Shown here: one piece after another, positions 1-8,569 of the stretch | Layout: each line of letters opens with the position of its first letter | Numbering within the stretch: position 1 is the first letter of the stretch | Source of the DNA: Aeropyrum camini SY1 = JCM 12091 | Lineage (GTDB): Archaea > Thermoproteota > Thermoprotei_A > Sulfolobales > Acidilobaceae | Assembly (NCBI RefSeq): GCF_000591035.1 | Contig: NC_022521.1 | Span: 1,178,001-1,242,000, forward strand | DNA length: 64,000 nt | Direction of reading: 5' to 3' | Program-made: the position numbers and the translations under genes | Notes under the pieces: generated by a model | The model's database searches: none | The model's input: only the letters and a program-made list of their open reading frames with translations | What the model was told of the DNA's origin: nothing

Positions 1-45
1 AATGAGAGAAAAGTTGATTATGGATTTGCAGAGATTGCAATCAGG

Positions 46-576
46 CTACTCAACCTTAACCTCAGTACCCTCCTCAGCGGGCTTAACCTTCCTCAGCTTA
101 ATCTCTAGGACGCCGTTCCTGTAGGACGCTTTAGCGCTCTTGGGATCCACTTTAGCCGGCAGCTCCACCTCTTTATAATATTTCTTCCCGTTCTCCGCCT
201 TTATCACAACCTTATCCTCAGTAGCCCTAACTTTAATCTTATCCTTGCTAGCTCCGGGAATATCGGCTACAATCCATACTTCGTCGTCTCTCTCAATAAC
301 GTCCACCAGCGGCTCCATCTCCTCCCTAATCTGAGGCCTCCCCCTAGCCATCCTTATGTTACCAAACTCCTCAACCTTGGGAACACCGTCTGGGCCTATT
401 GTTATCCTCACTCCGTATATGTAGGGGCCTTTGCCGAGCTCCTCTCCCCCGCTCTGAACCCTTGAAGCCAGCTTCTCGAACTCCTCTTCTAGCTCTCTAA
501 ATTCCTCCTCAAACTCCCTGAATATATCCTCGATTATGTCGAAGAAGCTCTTTCTCCTCCTCCTAAACCAGCTCAT
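46..576 (-). CDS. hsp20: Small heat shock protein, Hsp20/alpha-crystallin family
   Basis: ATP-independent holdase chaperone of the cytosol. The charged N-terminal arm (four Arg, then Glu-rich helix) is followed by an alpha-crystallin domain in the C-terminal half with the typical run of beta strands (VWIVADIPG, NGVLEIKL). About 176 residues is normal for the family. I start at 576 (MSWFRR) because a GGTGGTG ribosome site lies just upstream of it; an in-frame ATG at 588 gives four more residues. The gene stands alone and is divergent from the geranylgeranyl reductase. Family assignment is clear; clients and oligomer size cannot be read from sequence. Confidence 0.93.
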   Translation of the reverse strand: MSWFRRRRKSFFDIIEDIFREFEEEFRELEEEFEKLASRVQSGGEELGKGPYIYGVRITIGPDGVPKVEEFGNIRMARGRPQIREEMEPLVDVIERDDEVWIVADIPGASKDKIKVRATEDKVVIKAENGKKYYKEVELPAKVDPKSAKASYRNGVLEIKLRKVKPAEEGTEVKVE

Positions 577-770
577 ACACACCACCATTTTAATTGATAT
601 ACTCGGCCGAGCTCAATAAAGTCTTGGTCTTGGACTGGAGTGTCTAAAGTTTATCTACGCCGCTCCCAAACATTGGCCAGCGTCTAAACTGTTTATCATA
701 TAATTATATATCAACTCAGATAAATAGAGAGTAAGGTTACGAAATATGTTAATGGCATGGGTGTTCCGGC

Positions 771-2162
771 TTGGCTACAGAGTATAGGTATGATGTTGTT
801 ATAGTTGGTCTTGGACCAGCGGGATCCTCCCTAGCATACCTCCTCAAGGATACCGGGCTTAAAGTAGCGGGATTGGATATAGCAGACTTTAGCAGAGTCT
901 GGGGCAAACCCTGTGGCGACGCTATAGGTAAGGGACACTTCCTAGAGACAGGCCTACCGCTTCCGAAGGGAGAGGCCATGATGCAGATCGTAAACGCGGT
1001 GGATATCTACAGCCCCTCAGAGGAGGTGAAAATCAGGCTCTCCGAGCCGGAAGGAGGGTTCATGATAGATAGGAACAAGTATGGGCTACAGCTTCTAGAG
1101 GAGGCTGAAAAGTCGGGTGTTGACGTCTACCTGAATACACATGCTCTATCACCTATTATCGAGAATGGAAAGCTGGCTGGTGTTTATGCAAAGAAGCATG
1201 GAGAAGACGGAGACGTCTACATAAAGTTCTACTCGAAAATAGTTGTAGATGCCACTGGCAGTGGAGGCGCTATTAAGAGGAAGCTCCCGAGCAGCTGGCC
1301 CGTGGTCGAGCCCTTGAAACCCACCGATAGCGCCGTGGCATATAGGAAGATAGTAGAGCTCGACTATGACATAGAGGAGCCCGACGTTATAAGGATTTAC
1401 ATAAACGCCGATATAGCGCCAGGCGGTTACTGGTGGCTCTTCCCAAAGGGGAGGAGGATAGCCAACATAGGGATAGGCGTTCAGAGGGGCCGGGGGTATC
1501 CACACCCCAGACACCTCTACGAGAAATATCTATCGAGGAGGCCCGACACAGGCAGGGTTGTAAGGCTTCTAAATGAGGCTGGGGCATTATTGCCGACACG
1601 TAGGCCCGCCAACACGATAGTATGGGACAACTTTGTTAGTATAGGGGACAACGCCTACACTGTAAACCCTGTACACGGTGGCGGTATGGGTTATGCCATG
1701 ACCGCCGCTATGTATGCCGCTAGAGGCATCGAAAAAGCTTTTGAGAAGGGCGACTATTCTGTTGAGACTCTCTGGGACGTAAACCTAGGCTACATGAGGA
1801 GTACTGGCGCGAAACAGGCGGGGCTAGACATTCTAAGGATATACCTCCAGACCCTGACCAACGAGGAGGTAGAGTGGGCTATGAGGAATGGGCTGGCAAA
1901 CGTTGATAGCCTCGTGGAGGCTAGCACCCAGGGTGAGATAAGGAGGCTGAACTTAACGCTGCTCGAAAAGGCTAAGGTCCTGGCTAAGCTGCTCGGAAGG
2001 CCTACAAAGCTTATGGAACTGCTGGTAGTGGCAGAATACATGTCTAAGGTCAAGAAGCTATACTACGAATACCCGGAGAATCCTAAGGACCTAGCAAAAT
2101 GGGTAGACAGGGTTGAGAACCTCTACAGGGAATACAAGACTCGTCTCGGCGTCGACTGGTAG
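771..2162 (+). CDS. Geranylgeranyl reductase family FAD-dependent oxidoreductase
   Basis: Flavoprotein of the archaeal geranylgeranyl reductase family, which saturates isoprenoid chains of membrane lipids. The N-terminus carries the dinucleotide-binding glycine motif GLGPAG after a beta strand, followed by the family motif around KPCGDAIGK. A second FAD-binding stretch, GDNAYTVNPVHGGG, lies near residue 300. Length 463 is usual. The start is TTG at 771; upstream ATGs at 752 and 757 are out of frame. AT-rich promoter-like sequence lies near 691-727. Lipid saturation as the role follows from the family; a menaquinone or other prenyl substrate is also possible. Confidence 0.88.
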   Translation: MATEYRYDVVIVGLGPAGSSLAYLLKDTGLKVAGLDIADFSRVWGKPCGDAIGKGHFLETGLPLPKGEAMMQIVNAVDIYSPSEEVKIRLSEPEGGFMIDRNKYGLQLLEEAEKSGVDVYLNTHALSPIIENGKLAGVYAKKHGEDGDVYIKFYSKIVVDATGSGGAIKRKLPSSWPVVEPLKPTDSAVAYRKIVELDYDIEEPDVIRIYINADIAPGGYWWLFPKGRRIANIGIGVQRGRGYPHPRHLYEKYLSRRPDTGRVVRLLNEAGALLPTRRPANTIVWDNFVSIGDNAYTVNPVHGGGMGYAMTAAMYAARGIEKAFEKGDYSVETLWDVNLGYMRSTGAKQAGLDILRIYLQTLTNEEVEWAMRNGLANVDSLVEASTQGEIRRLNLTLLEKAKVLAKLLGRPTKLMELLVVAEYMSKVKKLYYEYPENPKDLAKWVDRVENLYREYKTRLGVDW

Positions 2163-2225
2163 CAGATCCTACGGCTTCAAGCTTTTGATTATCCTTGTCC
2201 CTCCCTCCGGGGACGCCGAACACGC

Positions 2226-2801
2226 TTATATCAGTCTTTTCACCATTACAAACGCGTCCTCGCCATCTCTGTAGTACCCTCTAATCCTCCTAACTTTTCT
2301 AAATCCGAACTTCTCGTAGAGCCTTATTGCAGGGGTGTTCGAAACTCTTACCTCGAGAAATATTGCGTCAACTTTATACACATTTTCCATTACATATATC
2401 GTCTCGCTCAACAGCATAGACCCTATCCCCCGCCCCCGGAATTTGGGTCTCACAGCTATGGACACCAGATGCCCCACCGGCCTTTCCTCGCTCAGCTGAT
2501 TTCTAATCGCGTCCAGTATCTTCTCTATAACACTCTTATCCCCCTCGAGCTCATCCTTCATACCGAGAAGCACTGGATCAGAGGTGTGCTCCACCCTACT
2601 CATAGCGTAGCCTACTATCTCCCCCCTAATCTCAGCTACTAGGAACGCTTCCCCCCAGTTGTCAAGAATGTACTTGTAAAAGCCGTACCAGTAGTTCTCT
2701 GGGAGGCTCTCTAGATTTATCTCCATAACTACAGGTATATCCTGAGCCCTAGCCTTCCTTATTCTCACATCTCCCTGGCTCTCTTGGGCTTCTCGGTTCA
2801 T
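2226..2801 (-). CDS. GNAT N-acetyltransferase, RimI/Ard1-like
   Basis: Acetyl-CoA-dependent N-acetyltransferase resembling the archaeal Ard1/RimI enzyme that acetylates protein N-termini. The acetyl-CoA binding motif A appears as VAVRPKFRGRGIGSML (R/Q-x-x-G-x-G/A), followed by the motif B pattern NTPAIRLYEKFGF. The N-terminal segment with LPENYWYGFY matches the archaeal Ard1 type, where it helps form the peptide site. I use the ATG at 2801; an upstream in-frame GTG at 2807 is also possible. It is divergently arranged with the next gene. Protein substrates are not deducible. Confidence 0.85.
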   Translation of the reverse strand: MNREAQESQGDVRIRKARAQDIPVVMEINLESLPENYWYGFYKYILDNWGEAFLVAEIRGEIVGYAMSRVEHTSDPVLLGMKDELEGDKSVIEKILDAIRNQLSEERPVGHLVSIAVRPKFRGRGIGSMLLSETIYVMENVYKVDAIFLEVRVSNTPAIRLYEKFGFRKVRRIRGYYRDGEDAFVMVKRLI

Positions 2802-2830
2802 CAACACCCTCTACCCTGAGATAGCGCCTT

Positions 2831-3295
2831 TTGCAGGTACTGCACCTCAGGATTATCATAGGAATACAGGGGGTTAAACCCCTAATAAGCCTCCCCTCAA
2901 ATGTTTCAGCGGATATTGTATTAGTCTCGGAGTGGGGGGTGTGTGGGATGGAAGTAGTCTTCTATCCAGGCTCGGCCTCGGGCTCTGAGCTCGCTTTCAA
3001 GGTTTTCGAGGCGCTTAAAATAATCAGGAGTAACTACCTCCTCGAGATCTACATGAGGGTTGAGGGGGGTGTTGAGACGCTCTCATGTATATTCGACTGT
3101 GGACCCCCCTCTATAAAGGTAGGCCGCAAACGAATAAACCTGGAGGATGCATTGAGGACATCAGTAACACCGGAGGATCTAGCGGAGATTATTATGGAGG
3201 CAGTGTCTGCTGGCGGTGAAGATGCTAGCGAGGAGAGCCTAAGCCTCAGCACGCGAAACGACGTGCCAAGGGCTATGGGCTTAGCGGCATCCTGA
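2831..3295 (+). CDS. Hypothetical protein
   Basis: I do not recognise this 154-residue protein. It has an alpha/beta-looking middle (MEVVFYPGSASGSELAF, then LLEIYMRVEGG) and an acidic, Ser-rich tail. The first in-frame TTG is at 2831, only 23 nt from the divergent acetyltransferase. An ATG at 2949 preceded by a G-rich ribosome-site-like stretch is an equally plausible start and would leave room for two promoters; it gives 115 residues. The reading frame has crenarchaeal-type codon use, so I think it is real, but no function is assigned. Confidence 0.55.
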   Translation: MQVLHLRIIIGIQGVKPLISLPSNVSADIVLVSEWGVCGMEVVFYPGSASGSELAFKVFEALKIIRSNYLLEIYMRVEGGVETLSCIFDCGPPSIKVGRKRINLEDALRTSVTPEDLAEIIMEAVSAGGEDASEESLSLSTRNDVPRAMGLAAS

Positions 3296-3299
3296 AATC

Positions 3300-4490
3300 T
3301 TATTGTTGGCAGACTTCTATATCACGCTTCTTCAATATATATTCAATTATCCTGTCTATATCAGCCACTGCGGGGCTCTCGCCAAGCAGCTCTTCAACTT
3401 CCGCTAGCCTCTTCTTTACTAGACCATCGATTAGTATAGTAATCTCTATAGTCCTACCCTTAACCTCCCTACGGTAAACCAGCAGGAGCAGAGGATAGTA
3501 TACAATCCTATATCCCTTCACCCCGCCGAAGGCTGACAGTATCTTAACTATATTGTGCATGCTAACACGGGGCGTCAGCGTGAAACCACAGCCCGGTCTG
3601 CCGACAGCCTTAAACCCCGCAAACTTGGACTCGAGGATCCTCTCTAGCTGAGCCGCCTCCAGGGGCGGCTCGGCCAGGGTAAATATGTCCATGCCTACGG
3701 GCTCGACGAGCCTCTTTTCAACTAGCACCTCTATAATGCTTTCTATATCAACATTGCCGCCGAACTCCTCCTTAAGCTCCGCTATGCTCGCCTCCCCAAG
3801 CTCGGCTATTCTCTTTAGAACCGCCACCGCCTCGTTGCTCAGCAGACCCAGCCCCTTCCACTCCCCCAGGATCCTTAGCCCCTCGTCATAGTGGATTGTG
3901 CTTCCTGTTATGCCGTCGAAGCATAGCACAGCTGTCGCATGCTCAAGAGCCTCCTCCACGAAATCAACCGTGTGGAAATCCACGTCGAAGCAGTAGAGCG
4001 GTATGAATGCTGTCGACGCGCCCACGAACTCCCCCTTCTTTATGATCCTCCCCCTATGTTTTTCAGCAAGCTTCGCGACATCCTCAACACTGACGTTAGG
4101 CCTATAGTATAGAGTCTCAACCCTCTCCGCCTCCACAGTACTTGCAGAAACCATAGCTTCAATCTCATCCCTGAACACAAAGTCTATAAAACCGAACTTG
4201 CCTGCAAGGCTCGCCGGTACGGACTGGTCGGAAATAATAACTACCGCCTTATCTATAACACCGTCTTTCCAAGCAGCATACGCCCTCCCAATACAAGAGT
4301 AGAAGTCGCCACCACAGTCTACGAGGAACCCTATCCTTATCCTGGTAACACCGACGTTAGCCTCCACTATGATATCCATAGCGTGCTCGTTCTCCTTTAC
4401 AGTATAACCTTCTCCACTATAAAACTCCTTAATTACGCTTGCTACACGCGACGCAAAAGGCCTGTCAAGAGGGCCTCCAGACATCACCAT
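3300..4490 (-). CDS. Unknown protein with nuclease-like N-terminus and winged helix
   Basis: A 396-residue protein that I cannot place in a named family. Residues about 15-120 have the order of elements of a restriction-endonuclease-like fold: GYTVKEN, then DIIVEA, RIGFLVD and AVVIIS strands, but no complete D-(E/Q)xK set is evident. Residues about 215-265 look like a winged helix (AELGEASIAELKEEFGG, then IIEVLVEKRLVEP). The C-terminus is another alpha/beta segment. It ends 5 nt after the convergent upstream gene. A DNA-binding or processing role is only a guess from these two regions. Confidence 0.7.
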   Translation of the reverse strand: MVMSGGPLDRPFASRVASVIKEFYSGEGYTVKENEHAMDIIVEANVGVTRIRIGFLVDCGGDFYSCIGRAYAAWKDGVIDKAVVIISDQSVPASLAGKFGFIDFVFRDEIEAMVSASTVEAERVETLYYRPNVSVEDVAKLAEKHRGRIIKKGEFVGASTAFIPLYCFDVDFHTVDFVEEALEHATAVLCFDGITGSTIHYDEGLRILGEWKGLGLLSNEAVAVLKRIAELGEASIAELKEEFGGNVDIESIIEVLVEKRLVEPVGMDIFTLAEPPLEAAQLERILESKFAGFKAVGRPGCGFTLTPRVSMHNIVKILSAFGGVKGYRIVYYPLLLLVYRREVKGRTIEITILIDGLVKKRLAEVEELLGESPAVADIDRIIEYILKKRDIEVCQQ

Positions 4491-4716
4491 CGCCTTCCCA
4501 CACTATAGTCTACCGAATATTTACCCCTAGAAAATTACTGTGAAGCCCTAAGGCTTTATACCGCTATACACACCAGCCTCCAGAGCAGCCCGCGCTCCGC
4601 TCGTGGGCTGCGTATCCAATAGTGGCGGGGGGAGTAAGATTCGCCCCTGGAAACCTGAACACCCTTATAGTATTTCGACCAAAACAGATTGAGGCTGCCA
4701 TCCAGGGTGCCGCACA

Positions 4717-4917
4717 ATGGAGGGTTCAAAAACACAGCGAAAGGGGGATAGAGAAGGTTATAAGACGTTGATAACAGAGGGTTCCCTGTTCCGAGTCGCC
4801 ACGATAGATGGCATGCTGCGATGCCCCCTCTGCGAGGCAATATTTTCCACTCCCCGAGACCTGGAGTACCACATCTCAGCCTACCATGCCTACACACTAG
4901 GTAGGAAAAGCAGGTGA
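4717..4917 (+). CDS. Small C2H2 zinc-finger protein
   Basis: A 66-residue protein with one C2H2 finger: CPLC, twelve residues, then H-x4-H (EYHISAYH). The N-terminus is basic. Single-finger proteins of this size are common in Crenarchaeota and are thought to bind nucleic acid, but this one has no assigned role. A longer antisense frame (4556-4924) covers it and is rejected because only this frame shows a recognisable motif. The gene is followed about 60 nt downstream by the H/ACA RNA candidate. Confidence 0.7.
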   Translation: MEGSKTQRKGDREGYKTLITEGSLFRVATIDGMLRCPLCEAIFSTPRDLEYHISAYHAYTLGRKSR

Positions 4918-4975
4918 TCTTCAACCACTAAGCCAGATATACCCCCAGAAGCACTTCATTATTAAAACTATGGAC

Positions 4976-5051
4976 GCCCCGCCGGTCTCACGTCCGCCGA
5001 GACCCCCAAAGGGGGGATGAAGATGAAGGCGGATCGGTAAGGCGGGGTACA
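4976..5051 (+). ncRNA. Box H/ACA guide sRNA candidate (23S rRNA target)
   Basis: The sequence folds as an archaeal single-hairpin H/ACA RNA. Lower stem CCCCGCC (4977-4983) pairs with GGCGGGG (5041-5047). Upper stem GTCCGCC (4992-4998) pairs with GGCGGAT (5028-5034). An apical stem of five C (5003-5007) and five G (5011-5015) is flanked by GA-rich strands (GAGA and ATGAAGATGA) like a kink-turn. ACA follows at 5049-5051, 14 nt after the upper stem, the canonical spacing. The pocket strands GTCTCAC (4985-4991) and CGGT (5035-5038) are complementary to ACCG-UC-GUGAGAC, which I recall as conserved archaeal 23S rRNA near the peptidyl transferase centre. Fold and spacing are seen; the target is inferred. 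Confidence 0.75.
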
Positions 5052-5458
5052 AAGTAATCCTGGATTGAATTAACGTTACTTCTCTAAGCTTATGGCGAGA
5101 GCATAGCTAGCAGGCTAGAATCCGGTGTCTTGCCTAACTCCCCATATCATCCCCTCGAACTTTCACGTTACGCATTGGCGGTGGCTATCATGGAGCGGTA
5201 GAAACCCTGTTTAAACGGTCATCTAAAACATCATTCCTGTCCAAGTAAACCTGAGAGTATCGTGTTAACTGAATAATGATATAACTGCGTGAGATTTACT
5301 CTTCATCTAGATAGGGAAGTCCCTGGAGATGGGGAGTCCCTAGCCCGGGCACGCGCCGCAGGCCCACATTCCAGGGGCCGATGGGCTTGTCGAGCCGGAT
5401 CCGACTGTTTCCTCCATATCCCCGTGGACTATAGTGGTTGTTGCTTGTCGGCCCCTGC
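5052..5458. other. Gene-free stretch with a long-range inverted repeat
   Basis: No convincing gene is seen between the H/ACA candidate and the end of nadE. The main structure is a perfect 10-bp inverted repeat, CAGGGGCCGA at 5372-5381 and TCGGCCCCTG at 5448-5457, which ends directly after the nadE stop and could be part of a terminator or a structured 3' region of that minus-strand transcript. The first half is AT-richer and shows no ORF of note. Confidence 0.4.
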
Positions 5459-6316
5459 CTACGTGCCGCCGGCCCGCCTGTGATACCTTTTCACTTCCTC
5501 CAGCGAGGGGGAGGCTGGAGGCGAGCGCTTGTGGCTACTGGTTTCATGGAGGAGTCTGACCCTTTCGACTTTGGACCTGTCCAACCCGGTTACCGTGGGG
5601 ATTTCTTCCCATGGCACGTTAAGATCGAACCTGGCATAGAGTATAATATCAATCTCGTTGTACGATAGGCCAAGCTCTGCTTCCGCCTCATGACCCCTCC
5701 ACAGCCTCGGGCTGCTGGGCTTGTAAGCTATATCCCTGGGCACGCCCATAAGCTCTGCGAGCTTCCTGACCTGAGACTTATATAGAACCGTCAGCGGTGC
5801 TATGTCGCATGCAGCATCACCGTACTTTGTGAAGTAGCCTATTAGATACTCGCTCCTATCGCCAGTGCCTAAAACAAGCTTACCCAGCTTGTTTGCATAA
5901 TAATATAGTACGTTGGCGCGTATTCTAGCCCTAAGGTTTCCAACCGGGACTCTATCTTTCTCCTCATACTCGTAGATTGGTATGGTTGAAGTATACACCA
6001 TAACTACGGGTGAGATGTCTATTACCGCATGTTCAACACCAAAACTCCTAGCAAGCCTCAGAGCGTCATTCACATCCTTCTCGGGAGTAACCTCGCGATC
6101 CGGCATTACAAGGGCTGTGACCCTATTGCTTCCTACGGCGTCTACGGCTAGGGCCAGTGCGAGGCTGGAGTCGACACCCCCGCTTATACCGACAACATAG
6201 CCCGAGGCTCCTGAGGCCTCGAGATATGCCTTGAGGAACTTTGTGAGAACATTTCTCACGCCATTGTAATCCATGTCAACGACATCGTCTATACTTACCT
6301 TATAGTTGACAGCCAA
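5459..6316 (-). CDS. nadE: NAD(+) synthetase (ammonia-dependent type)
   Basis: Converts nicotinic acid adenine dinucleotide to NAD with ATP. The PP-loop motif SGGVDSS lies near residue 46, and the NAD synthetase signature LGTGDRSEYLIGYFTKYGDAACD near residues 144-168. At 285 residues it has only the synthetase domain, with no glutaminase domain, so it should use free ammonia or an unlinked amidotransferase. It lies with coaBC on the same strand (85 nt gap), a cofactor-biosynthesis pairing. NadM, the preceding step, is encoded at 24.8 kb in this window. Confidence 0.95.
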   Translation of the reverse strand: MAVNYKVSIDDVVDMDYNGVRNVLTKFLKAYLEASGASGYVVGISGGVDSSLALALAVDAVGSNRVTALVMPDREVTPEKDVNDALRLARSFGVEHAVIDISPVVMVYTSTIPIYEYEEKDRVPVGNLRARIRANVLYYYANKLGKLVLGTGDRSEYLIGYFTKYGDAACDIAPLTVLYKSQVRKLAELMGVPRDIAYKPSSPRLWRGHEAEAELGLSYNEIDIILYARFDLNVPWEEIPTVTGLDRSKVERVRLLHETSSHKRSPPASPSLEEVKRYHRRAGGT

Positions 6317-6400
6317 AACTATTCACACCAGACAAAGCATTCGGTGAGGGGAGCCATAAAATGATAATGAGAACACTAGCTCCAACGCCCTTACCAATTT

Positions 6401-7639
6401 CTATCTAGAAAGCAGCTTTGCTATTGTGTCGGCTATCGCCGCGGCGACAATCTCCTTGTGGAAAGAGCCTTTAAGCAGAGTCCTCCCACTCCTGTCAAGC
6501 ATAAGAACCTCCAACTTGGGGCTGGCGAAGCCCACCCCCTCCACACCCACCCTGTTAGCTACCACCAGGTCAGCGTTATACTTCTCCAACTTCTCCATAG
6601 CAGGGCCGTGAAGACTATCCACACTTTCAACATACTCGGCGGCGAACGCTACTAGAACCCCTGGCTTCCTGGCTATACTATCCAAGACCTTGGGGGTTGG
6701 TTCGAGTTCGAGGACCAGCCTCTGGCCGCTCCTTATCTTACCCTCAAACTTGCCAGCCGGCCTGAAGTCTACCGGAGCGGCTGCGGCCACTACAGCGTCG
6801 TACTCCTTCATGCTAGTCAGCTCCTCTACAGCGGCCGCCATATCCTCTGTCGTGTTCACCCTCACAACTTTGAACAAGTGAGGTATTTCAACGCTTGCGT
6901 GCCCAGCCACTACATCGACCTCAGCCCCCCTAGCGTAGAGTTCTAGAGCCGCTTCCAGCCCCATCACACCGCTGCTAGGGTTTGATATGAATCTGACCCT
7001 GTCAAGCCACTCTCTAGTGGCTCCTAGAGTTACAAGCGCCCTAACCCCCTCAAGATCCCTAGAACCTCTCCTCGCCAGGGCGGCAGCTACTCTACCCACA
7101 GCATGGGTTTCAGGGTACTTAGCCACACCTTTCTCTAGTTTAGGCTCGACCACGAGCACCCCCTGGCTCCTGAGCTTAGCTACAACCTCCCTGGCCTGGG
7201 GACTATCGTACATGTTACCGTGCATAGCTGGCACTGCCACAACAGGTTTCCCGTAGCCCATAATAGATACAGCGGCTAGCGCCACTGGATTATCAGCAAC
7301 ACCGTAGGCTATTTTAGCCAGTGTGGAGAGAGTAGCTGGAGCCACCACCATGGCTGAGGCTTCCCTGGCTGTTGATATGTGCTCCACGCCTCCAGTGAAT
7401 CCCGTGTATACAGGGCTTCCAGCGGCCCAGTGGAACATCTCCGGCGACACCAGCTTGGCCGCCTCCGGCGTCATGATAGTTATAACCCTAGCCCCCCTTC
7501 TCAACATCCAGCGCGCCAGGTCCAGCGACCTGTAGAGAGCAACGCTGGCCGTAACACCCAACACTATAGTCTTTCCTTTAAGGTAATCGTTAACCTCATA
7601 CAGAATATCCATGGAGGGGTGGGCGAGGTCGCCGTCCAA
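6401..7639 (-). CDS. coaBC: Bifunctional phosphopantothenoylcysteine decarboxylase/phosphopantothenate-cysteine ligase
   Basis: Two steps of coenzyme A synthesis in one chain. The N-terminal half is the FMN-dependent decarboxylase CoaC (GVTASVALYRSLDLAR; catalytic-type His in EHISTA; PAMHGNMY substrate segment). The C-terminal half from about residue 190 is the CoaB ligase (TLGATREWLDRVRFISNPSSG). 412 residues is the usual size. The first start is TTG at 7639; an in-frame ATG at 7612 (MDILYEVN) is an alternative. It sits between the aldo/keto reductase and nadE on the minus strand with short gaps, consistent with cotranscription. Confidence 0.95.
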   Translation of the reverse strand: MDGDLAHPSMDILYEVNDYLKGKTIVLGVTASVALYRSLDLARWMLRRGARVITIMTPEAAKLVSPEMFHWAAGSPVYTGFTGGVEHISTAREASAMVVAPATLSTLAKIAYGVADNPVALAAVSIMGYGKPVVAVPAMHGNMYDSPQAREVVAKLRSQGVLVVEPKLEKGVAKYPETHAVGRVAAALARRGSRDLEGVRALVTLGATREWLDRVRFISNPSSGVMGLEAALELYARGAEVDVVAGHASVEIPHLFKVVRVNTTEDMAAAVEELTSMKEYDAVVAAAAPVDFRPAGKFEGKIRSGQRLVLELEPTPKVLDSIARKPGVLVAFAAEYVESVDSLHGPAMEKLEKYNADLVVANRVGVEGVGFASPKLEVLMLDRSGRTLLKGSFHKEIVAAAIADTIAKLLSR

Positions 7640-7667
7640 GCTAGGGCCACCTCTGGGGTCTGGCGGT

Positions 7668-8486
7668 TTACAGCCTCTCCTCTATAAGCTCTATATCTTC
7701 CGGCTTGAGCCTCCACCCGAGCGACCCTAGTATCTCGTCGACATGCTCCATTCTCTCGGCCTTTGGTATGGCTATGAAGTTCGGCCGGGACACTATGAAG
7801 TTAAGCGCTACTTGAACAGGCGTTTTGCCATACTGCCTGCCTATCTTCGCCAGTAGCCTAACCTCGGCTACATGCCCCCTCTCCAGCGGCGAGTATGCCT
7901 CTAACAGTATAGAGTTCTCCACAGCCAGGGGTATGAGGTCCTCGGCACGCCTGTCAAGCACGCTGTACTTAACCTGGTTTACCACAATCTCATGCTTCTT
8001 AGTGGCGGCCAGAGCCTCCTCTAGCTGTTCCTTGGAGAAGTTGCTGACCCCTATATAGCGTGCTAGACCGGCCTCAGCTATGGCTTCTAGACTCCTTATC
8101 TGGTCTTTGATGGGAGTCTGAGGGTCGGGCCAGTGTATGAGGATTATATCTACATAGCCGACCCCCATCCTCTCGGCGCTGGCACGCGCCGCCTTCACAG
8201 CCTCATCAGGATCCCTAAACCTGAAGGGATAAAGCTTAGTCACGACGTAAACCCTATCCCTACCAACGCTCCTTAACACCCTGCCCACAAACCTCTCGGC
8301 CTCGCCAGCCCCGTACATCTCCGCCGTGTCTATATGGTTAATACCCCTTTCTATGGCGTAGACATAGGACTCCAGGGCCGACGAGTAGTCTCTAATAGCC
8401 CAGGTGCCAAGCCCCACTGCAGAGAGCCGCTCTTTAGTCTTACCGATTGGTTTGAAGTCATTGTAGTCAATAGGGAAAAGTGGCAT
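7668..8486 (-). CDS. Aldo/keto reductase
   Basis: NAD(P)H-dependent carbonyl reductase of the AKR superfamily, TIM barrel. The catalytic tetrad is visible: Asp and Tyr in HIDTAEMYG, Lys in VVTKLYP, and His in IILIHWPD. The cofactor-binding end with FIAIPKAERMEHVDE is present. I chose ATG 8486 (MPLFPIDY) since the 18 residues encoded upstream do not resemble the family. It is divergent from glyA. The physiological aldehyde or ketone is not evident from sequence. Confidence 0.88.
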   Translation of the reverse strand: MPLFPIDYNDFKPIGKTKERLSAVGLGTWAIRDYSSALESYVYAIERGINHIDTAEMYGAGEAERFVGRVLRSVGRDRVYVVTKLYPFRFRDPDEAVKAARASAERMGVGYVDIILIHWPDPQTPIKDQIRSLEAIAEAGLARYIGVSNFSKEQLEEALAATKKHEIVVNQVKYSVLDRRAEDLIPLAVENSILLEAYSPLERGHVAEVRLLAKIGRQYGKTPVQVALNFIVSRPNFIAIPKAERMEHVDEILGSLGWRLKPEDIELIEERL

Positions 8487-8569
8487 GACCACAACCCCTA
8501 GTATATTTCGGGTCTCAGTGAACGGTTTTATCGGTAACAAGAATATAGAGTTAACTAGGTGGAGACCTC

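Noticed and set aside
4556-4924. Minus-strand ORF of 122 aa
   Set aside because: Antisense to the zinc-finger gene, no motif, starts without a ribosome site.
5289-5483. Plus-strand ORF of 64 aa
   Set aside because: Arg/Gly-rich, overlaps the end of nadE and no family resemblance.
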